Shown in pieces: positions 57,249 through 64,000 of a stretch of DNA of 64,000 bases. Location: positions 25,832,501-25,896,500 of the forward strand of contig JAPTHN010000011.1 of assembly GCA_026936325.1 (NCBI GenBank), read 5' to 3'. The notes under the pieces were generated by a model. The model saw nothing but the letters and a program-made list of their open reading frames with translations, was not told the DNA's origin and ran no database searches. Origin of the DNA: Platynereis dumerilii. Taxonomy: Eukaryota; Annelida; Polychaeta; Phyllodocida; Nereididae. The number at the start of each line of letters is the position of its first letter. Within the stretch, counting starts at the first letter, position 1. Both the position numbers and the translations under genes were made by a program.

Positions 57249-59304
57249 CAGTCCTGGACAAAAGTTCTGTCGCTAGCACATGTCACAAATACAATTGTGA
57301 ATAATTTGACTTATACTGGACAGATTTTAATGAGTAGGCCTAATGTCTCAAATGAAAGCCAAGTCCTTCTACGGTATGTTTACATTGCGAAAATAAAGTT
57401 TTGTCTCAATCTGAATATCATAGAAATTAATATTGACATTGTGTTCAAAATGTGCCTGGACAAAAGTCCTGTCGCATGCAAGAAGTTTAGCTGAAAAATT
57501 GTCTAAAATAATTTTGCAATTGCTAGAATGATGAAAGATTGTCAGAGCATTTAGTCATGATGTAGGAGAATAAAAAAAACTAACTTTGTTCAACTTAATG
57601 ATCTTGTAGAACAATATCCATGGGGTTCCACGAGGACTCATGTGAATATCAACACAATATCAATAATGATTGTCAAAAGTGATATAAATACAGACCAATG
57701 CTGTCTAAAATTCAGAAATATTCTTTTGAGTTGTCTTCCCTGCCTTCCAACTTAATTTGGAGGACATGGGATCATGGAAATTGTGATTATAGCATTCCCG
57801 GTGTGAGAGCAGGTATAATGGTACATGTCACATTGACAGAAAAATTGAAGTGAGGGCTGCACTTGTACAAACTAAGCCATTTGACTTCAAAGCCTCACCA
57901 TAGCAGTGGTTTACAATAATTTAGGACTAAAATTTGTTCTTGTCTACTGCTACTGTTAATTATATTGTCCCCTTGCCATCTCGATCAATTTCTTCCTCCG
58001 AGACAATATTTTTGTTTTTCATTATCATGGTCAATTTCAGTCAAGTCTGGATAAATTGCATTCATATATGCTTTAACAGAACATTTGCATTATTGGTGCA
58101 ACTTTTCTGCAGTCATAATGTTGTTTTGGATAAAAAATTGAAAAATTAATCACTGTGCAGCTCGGCCTGTGTCACCTAGAAGTACCACCCATATGCAAAA
58201 AGTACAAAAACCCAATTGATCCCCGACAAAGTACATATAAATATTCCATATCACAAGCATCATCAAATGCAGGCCCAAAATAATGATCATTGGAATATAT
58301 CAGTGCCAACTTGGCCCTTATGTTGATTTTTTGACCAATTATGCAGCTCCCTTCGCATCTGCTCCATCACCTGAAATTATGTACCCTCATCCAATGCCCA
58401 CCAAAATGGGACAGGAGGTAGGGAAGATCATTCCAAAGGATATTCAGGAACTTTTGATGATATTTTCCTGCTTTATCTGCCATCCCATCATCCCAAGTCA
58501 TACCATGACAAAATGGCCCATAACCTTTGCTAATTCATGAATACTTAATTAACTGACCCAGTTTTGGCTCAGCTACATCACAGTTTGAAATTGTTGCTTC
58601 TGTTTCACACTGTTACAAATGGAGAAATTGAGTATTGTTGAAAGGTGCTATCACAGTTCCGAAAATTCCATTGAATTATGTATTTTCACAGTTCTGAAAT
58701 GAAACTGTTTGAAAGTTTGCTTGTTTTACACTGTTTTTCTCAGTTGCCAGTAATCCTTTAAGTGTCCATAATCGGACTAAATCTGCATGCAAAATGCTTA
58801 TGACCTAAATAAGCAGCCAATCACAGAAGAAGTTGGAAATAGCAGAAAGCCCTGTCCATTTTAGCAGGGCTTGCGTGGGGAGGATGCTGCCATCCTTGAT
58901 GATTTTTACTCATAAAATGTTGATATTTTACCCAACCACATGGATATTTTCTTCAAAGATCAGGAATCCATGTGAAGTGATATTTTTACATTCAGTTACA
59001 CCATGACTACATTCTCCAACATCTTTGCATCGTTTTTGCAGTTTCACTATTCATTAAAACAAATTTTCAGCATTAAGTTGTACATCCGACAAGACTTTTG
59101 TCCAAGCACTTTTGTGACAGACTCTTATTATTAATTTCTAGAATATTCAGAGTAGGTTGAAACCTTTTTTTTGCAATATAAACAAATTGCAGAAGCTTTT
59201 GGCTTTTATTTAAGCCATTTCTTGCCAAAATCAGTCAATCACCAGTCAAGTTATGAACAGTTTTGTCAATAACATTTGGATGCGACAAGACTTGTCCAGG
59301 ACTG
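57249..59304. mobile_element. 2-kb Tc1/mariner-type IR/DR element without transposase
   Basis: The ends are CAGTCCTGGACAAAAGTTCT and, inverted, CAGTCCTGGACAAGTCTTGT, flanked by TA (57247-57248 and 59305-59306). A second direct copy of the CTGGACAAAAGT...TGTCGC motif lies about 205 bp inside the left end (57455-57475) and, inverted, about 195 bp inside the right end (59083-59108), which is the IR/DR layout of the Sleeping Beauty-like Tc1 group. The 1.6-kb interior shows no DDE transposase on either strand, so the element is non-autonomous or its interior was replaced. Confidence 0.88.
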
Positions 59305-60399
59305 TAGGCCTAGTGTGATGTTACTGATGTACATGTATGCAGGATTGTAAGTTATTTTAAATGCCCCCCTCCCCTAATTATACACAACCAGTCGTTTCTT
59401 AGTTGGACCAGTTGTATATCTCTAAAATATTGTCTGCACACATTTTGGGGTTTTTAATTAAATTGTTTCGTGATTTGCATCAGCACCAATAAAACAGTAG
59501 TTTTGACCTTGGCCTCATTTGGTTGCGCATTGTCAACACTTGCAGTACTTAAGGATCACCAGAGGCCAGATGTCATTATGTTTAAATGAAAACAAACAGC
59601 ATCAATCATAATTCCATTGTCATAAATTGTGGCAAAACATCCGTAGCTGGGAATGTGTACTATTTCTCTTCAGTGTTTATGTTTTATTTTTAATTTGGAT
59701 AAGTACTTCTGGAATAAAATGTTGCCATGACAGTTCAAATTACCAGAACATAACAAGCCGAAAAGCTGCCCCGCCTTCAGGATTGACTTTATTTTATTTT
59801 TCTGCTTTTTTCCTGTCTCTATTTTATCATTTCAAAATGGAATGGTCCACTCAAAGTACTCTTCTATCAGCACCACCCATTTGCAAATATGGACAAAAAA
59901 GAGAAAAAGTTTGCAAGTCTCAATGTATTCAAGTCCATTCATGAACCCATGCAGTCAGTGTGCAGTGCATCAGCTTGTATTTCCACTCATGTAGATCAAT
60001 GCCTGTGATCCTTACACCCTTCTTATGTTATGTAGTGTGTACTTTACTCTCACTTGGGAACTTGTAATCAGACACTGAAAATTTGAGAAAATCGGATATC
60101 GAAAAAATGAGAAACATGATAGGCCCACTAAAATCTGAGTTACAAGACTACTGCGCAATGCCTTATGTTCTGAAAATGATTATTTTACAATGGCATGTTC
60201 CAACATTGATATGGGCTGTTTGGAGTGCGTCCATAAATAGGCGTAATTGTTAAGGGTAGAAATATTTGATATTAAAAGTGATTTAATAGAATGGCCTATT
60301 TTAAAATAATTTTAAATCAGATTCAACTGGGCCAATTTGGTTCCTGGATGCTCAGATTACCATATGTGATAATTCCAAATGAGATGAGATGCATTAGGG
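59305..60399. other. Spacer without recognised gene
   Basis: AT-rich DNA. A 105-codon + frame (59627-59944) has no motif or splice support and is not annotated. Confidence 0.4.
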
Positions 60400-60820
60400 G
60401 GCGACCATTTCATAATTTAGGTGGGACCTCGGAGTTTTCCCCGGCAAGAAATTACTTATTTCACCGTATCGGAGGGAATATTTATTTATTTCAAGCACAG
60501 AAGTCCCTGAATATGCATTCCTAAATCAGATATTGTTAAGAAAAACCCCTGCCAGAAATATATCTTGCTCAGTTTTGGTGAAATAAATGCATTTCTTTTT
60601 GGGCAGTCTTGAAATAAATAATTTCTGGAGGAGGTATTTCTCAATAAGGCGTTGCTTGATTTGGGAACGAATATTTAGGGACTTCGCGTGCTTGAAATAA
60701 ATAATTATGGCCGCCGTTACCGCGTGCTTGAAATAAATAATTATGGCCGCCGTTACCATGAATAAATAATTTCCTACCAAGGAAAACTCAAAGCCCCCTG
60801 ATTATTAAATTGTCACCGCC
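60400..60820. mobile_element. MITE with GGCGACCATTTCATAATTT ends
   Basis: Imperfect inverted ends GGCGACCATTTCATAATTT and GGCGGTGACAATTTAATAAT, extending through GAGTTTTCC and AGAAATTACTTATTTC. The interior holds many AAATAAATAATT motifs and an exact 36-bp tandem duplication (60685-60720 and 60721-60756). No target duplication was resolved. Confidence 0.75.
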
Positions 60821-63800
60821 TTACCTAGTTTAGCATTATAGGCCTGATTAATAGTTGTTTTGAAATAAGGCTGTGATAGTTTCGCAGATCTTCAAAAAAT
60901 TTACAATATTTTTGACACTGGTACGTTTATTCAACTGTTGAAAAATGGACCGACTAGTTGATATTAATTTGAACATGTATAAATTGGTTCCTGGATTATG
61001 ACAAAGCTTGTCATAAATCTGACTTGGATTATGTCACCGCATCGTTCGCTCTAGTATTTTTTGTGCACTTTGCAAACCGAGGAGAGACCGGCCGACAAGA
61101 AACCACTTCATGGCTGTAGAAAGAATGATCTACAATACAGGGACTACTGTGTATGCAATTTATATTATAAATAGTCTTGCTTATAACGCTTCAGCTTGAA
61201 AGTTCATACAGATATAATTTCTAATACTGAGATGGAAGTTTAACGAGCCGGAAAATTACTACTCGGCAACACAAACAGAATAAGTTCTGTCATAAATTAA
61301 GTGATTTTTTAATTGTAAGTGGCAATCCATCATGTAACTTGTCACTTATGAAGTTGGTACAATATGTGTCTGCGAAATGTGAGGTATATTATGTATCTCA
61401 CTGCATTATTAATAAACATCCCCAAGGCTACCGATAAACAAAAATGTATTTTTTCTCTGTTTGCTAGACTGTACATGAAATTGTAAATGATTTCTTATGC
61501 ATGAGTGTGATTCCTTTATAGTCTGGTCAGAGAATTAGCAAGTAGCAACAGTTTCATGCTAAGGGGATCACTTTTGATTGCTATTTGAGCTATATATTCA
61601 ACCTTAAATGACATCCAAGGTGTATATTTTAAGGTTATGTAAATACTTCTGTAAATTCAAGAAATGAACAAAGGTGATTCTGTTTGATGACGGAGCCAAG
61701 AGGTCCCTTCGTGCCTTCATGGTAATTTTTACAGCAAAACGATACAAACTGCTGCAGTTCAAAGCTGCAACAATTTGCTGTAGACTTTAAGCAGCATATC
61801 TTTTACAATGTCAGTTAATTCATAAAATTAATCGCAGTAATGTATGTTTTACAAAATGCACAGCCCGATATAGCCCGGCGACAAAGGCTACTTCATAGGC
61901 GAAATCAGATGAAGATTGCACAAAAAAAGAAAAGCCCTGGACAAAAATCTGCTATAACTTGTTCATATCTTCATTACACTTGCCACAGTCCAAGGATATG
62001 TTCAGCTGCATTAAAAAGCACTTAAAAGACCAATGTAAGAAGAAGTCATCTGCAGCAGTGAGGGAGTCACCCGTATAACTATAGTCATGTGAACAGAGTG
62101 ACCTTTAGTTCTCAGATCAATCATTCAAACAATGTTTTCACATCACTGTGTCCACAACACCGTTTGATCTGGCTGTGTGGAGTGAATGGGTGCAGAAGAT
62201 CTGGGCCAGTTGCAGAGGTTTGCAGCATCAGTCCAGCAGCAACAGCAACATTGGGTGTGACTGGTAGGTTGACTGGCATCTGACCCAGTTGTATCATTCA
62301 CCCAATCACCCCACAAAGGTATCCTATGCTTCCATTGGTCATTGGGGTGGGGCAAGGTCAAAGAGACCCAGATTTGAAGGTCAAAGGTCATCTGGCACCT
62401 CTTAACCCTCACTGAAGTCCTTCTCACCCCATCTGAATGCAGTCCCATGGCTACCTGACCCTCTCCTGTGCCCACTAAAAGGGGTTACTCACACAATTGT
62501 TTCAGACCAATATTATTCAAGGAGGGACTAAGTTTATTCAGCTGTTTTAAGCCTCAATGTCAGTTTCCGCCCAACAGACTTAATGCAAACCACTCGGTTG
62601 GGGTCTTGGCTATGGCTCCTATGCTGCATTGTATGACATTATTGTAGTTTGCGCATGCCTTTGCAGATGGCGATCTATTCGAATACAGTGTAAATTCCAC
62701 TGAAGTATAAATATACATAACCAAGGGGCTCACAACGTAAACACAATGTTGCTAATTCGTGGAGGGCTCGTCCGTTGGTCACATAGAAATTTATCGGAGA
62801 AATTATGTTGCAACAAGGTGAACGTGACGTTCAGGTTTTTTCACAACATTGTGAAATTTCACCACAACATCCAAGGGATTTGAACAAAAATGTGACATCA
62901 TCATTTCTAACACACAATTCTACATGTATGTAAATTACACAAACATAGATATGTTCATTGGGTAGGCTCTCATCCTAGGGCTCTCACACCACATGATGCA
63001 CTGCTTGTGCATTTCACTGTGGTTATTTCAAATACAATATGCAAATTTTAGGCTGAGTTCAAGAAACTACAGAAATTTCAACAGCAAGTCAGCGACTTTG
63101 TTGCATTGCAAAGTGGCAAGTTGCTGTAGAGTTTATGGCAGACGAGTTTACAGTGTATGTATGCAAGAGGCAGCCCCTGTTTTTCACTTATTGTCGTCAT
63201 CACATAACCTCATCACATGACATTCCAACTATTCCGTGGATTATTTCTTTCATAACCAGTTTGGCGGGCTGCAGTCTGGGTCAACTTTCTATAAAATGGG
63301 GTCAGGATTTGCTTTGTCATCCCACAACAATTATTCACCAAAATTAGAATTGGCTCATCTTGCATACATTTAACAAAGGCGAGCTCCATCACACTATATT
63401 AAGTGGCCTTGTTAGGATTGTATATTGTACATCAGCTATTGAAGATTCAGCATCTGGCCATCTGACTTTTACAGTTCTTGATATAATTTTAATTTTAGTG
63501 AAAAACAAGGGCATGTCCCAAAGTCCTATAGGACAAATGGAACTTAATTTTTCTTACACCATACATGTACTTAAATTTATGTTTTTCTTGGCCCATCACA
63601 AAAGTGAAAAATATTTATAACTTCAAAAATGAAATAAGTAATTCAATTTCTTTTAAAAGAAGTGACTTATAAACCACACAGTGTATGCATAATTGTAACA
63701 GTCAATAATCTTCTTCAAAGCAGAATAAACATATATTTTGCTGCAAACTGTTGATAAATATGAAGGGGTGGCAGGCAAAGCCGCATTCAAATGCTGTAAC

Positions 63801-64000
63801 GGACTCTTTCTGTTCGGGTGCATTTTGGGTGTGCCCTGTTTGAGGGCTTTCATTTGATAGAATTTTCACCTTGCATGCCTTCATATTATGTGTAATTGTG
63901 TAGGAGAGGTTGGACAGTTTTCTTAATTGTTCAAGAGTGTTTAACTGTATATTGAGAGCATTTCAAATGAATTTTGCTGCTTCTTTTTTCTTGTGCATGT
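60821..64000. other. Spacer, no firm gene
   Basis: A GC-richer patch at 61021-61130 is open on both strands and has a candidate minus-strand acceptor (ATTCTTTCTACAG), so it could hide an exon. 62120-62480 is also GC-richer with open minus frames but no clear splice pair. Otherwise AT-rich with nothing I can support. Confidence 0.35.

Noticed and set aside
57934-58540. Open frames inside the Tc1-type element as a transposase
   Set aside because: No helix-turn-helix or DDE-type motif is visible; composition is AT-driven.

Overview
This is a stretch of animal nuclear DNA, AT-rich, with short GT-AG introns, no bacterial-style operons and a heavy load of dispersed repeats. The one firmly recognised host gene is RBM25. 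Together with tRNA-headed SINEs, a jockey/I-type LINE ORF1, many MITEs and large foldback elements, it suggests an invertebrate genome, probably marine. I cannot name the species from sequence alone.

Layout. 1-2080: no recognisable exon, probably RBM25 intron. 2081-6479: the last nine coding exons of RBM25 on the + strand, followed by a 3' UTR. 6974-10115: a broken minus-strand gene or mobile-element-like fossil whose C-terminal part is a NADAR (YbiA-like) domain, with a perfect 74-bp palindrome just upstream and a small MITE in its upstream region. 10780-21074: a 10.3-kb foldback structure. Its two inverted arms are built of ~205-bp tandem units and enclose purine/pyrimidine satellites, a 13-bp satellite and two tRNA-derived SINEs. 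22-24.3 kb: a MITE and a 1.3-kb foldback element. 24.7-28.6 kb: degenerate repeat territory with broken minus-strand coding traces and a RecQ-like helicase fragment split by a SINE fragment.

30484-32033 (minus): a three-exon model, consistent in splice phase, for a small signal-peptide, six-cysteine, single-pass membrane protein that I cannot assign to a family. 32.4-35.1 kb: a hAT-like MITE and two foldbacks. 35.2-36 kb: an orphan + strand terminal exon and a minus-strand Cys-motif protein fragment. 37.3-38.6 kb: a 37-bp minisatellite split by a TA-flanked element. 40865-43358: a LINE copy carrying an intact 592-residue ORF1 but no ORF2, bracketed by 13-bp target duplications. 44-49 kb: MITEs, a 15-bp minisatellite and one good-looking + strand exon. 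49.8-53.65 kb: what looks like the last coding exon and a long AT-rich 3' UTR of a minus-strand gene. 56-61 kb: a hAT MITE, a 2-kb Tc1/mariner-type IR/DR element and a further MITE. The rest is non-coding as far as I can see.

The host genes do not form a pathway. The common theme is inverted-repeat DNA: at least nine independent inverted-repeat families occur here, several with recognisable target-site duplications. The strongest leads for something less described are the NADAR fossil, the ORF1-only LINE and the 10-kb foldback. None is proven to be a new system.
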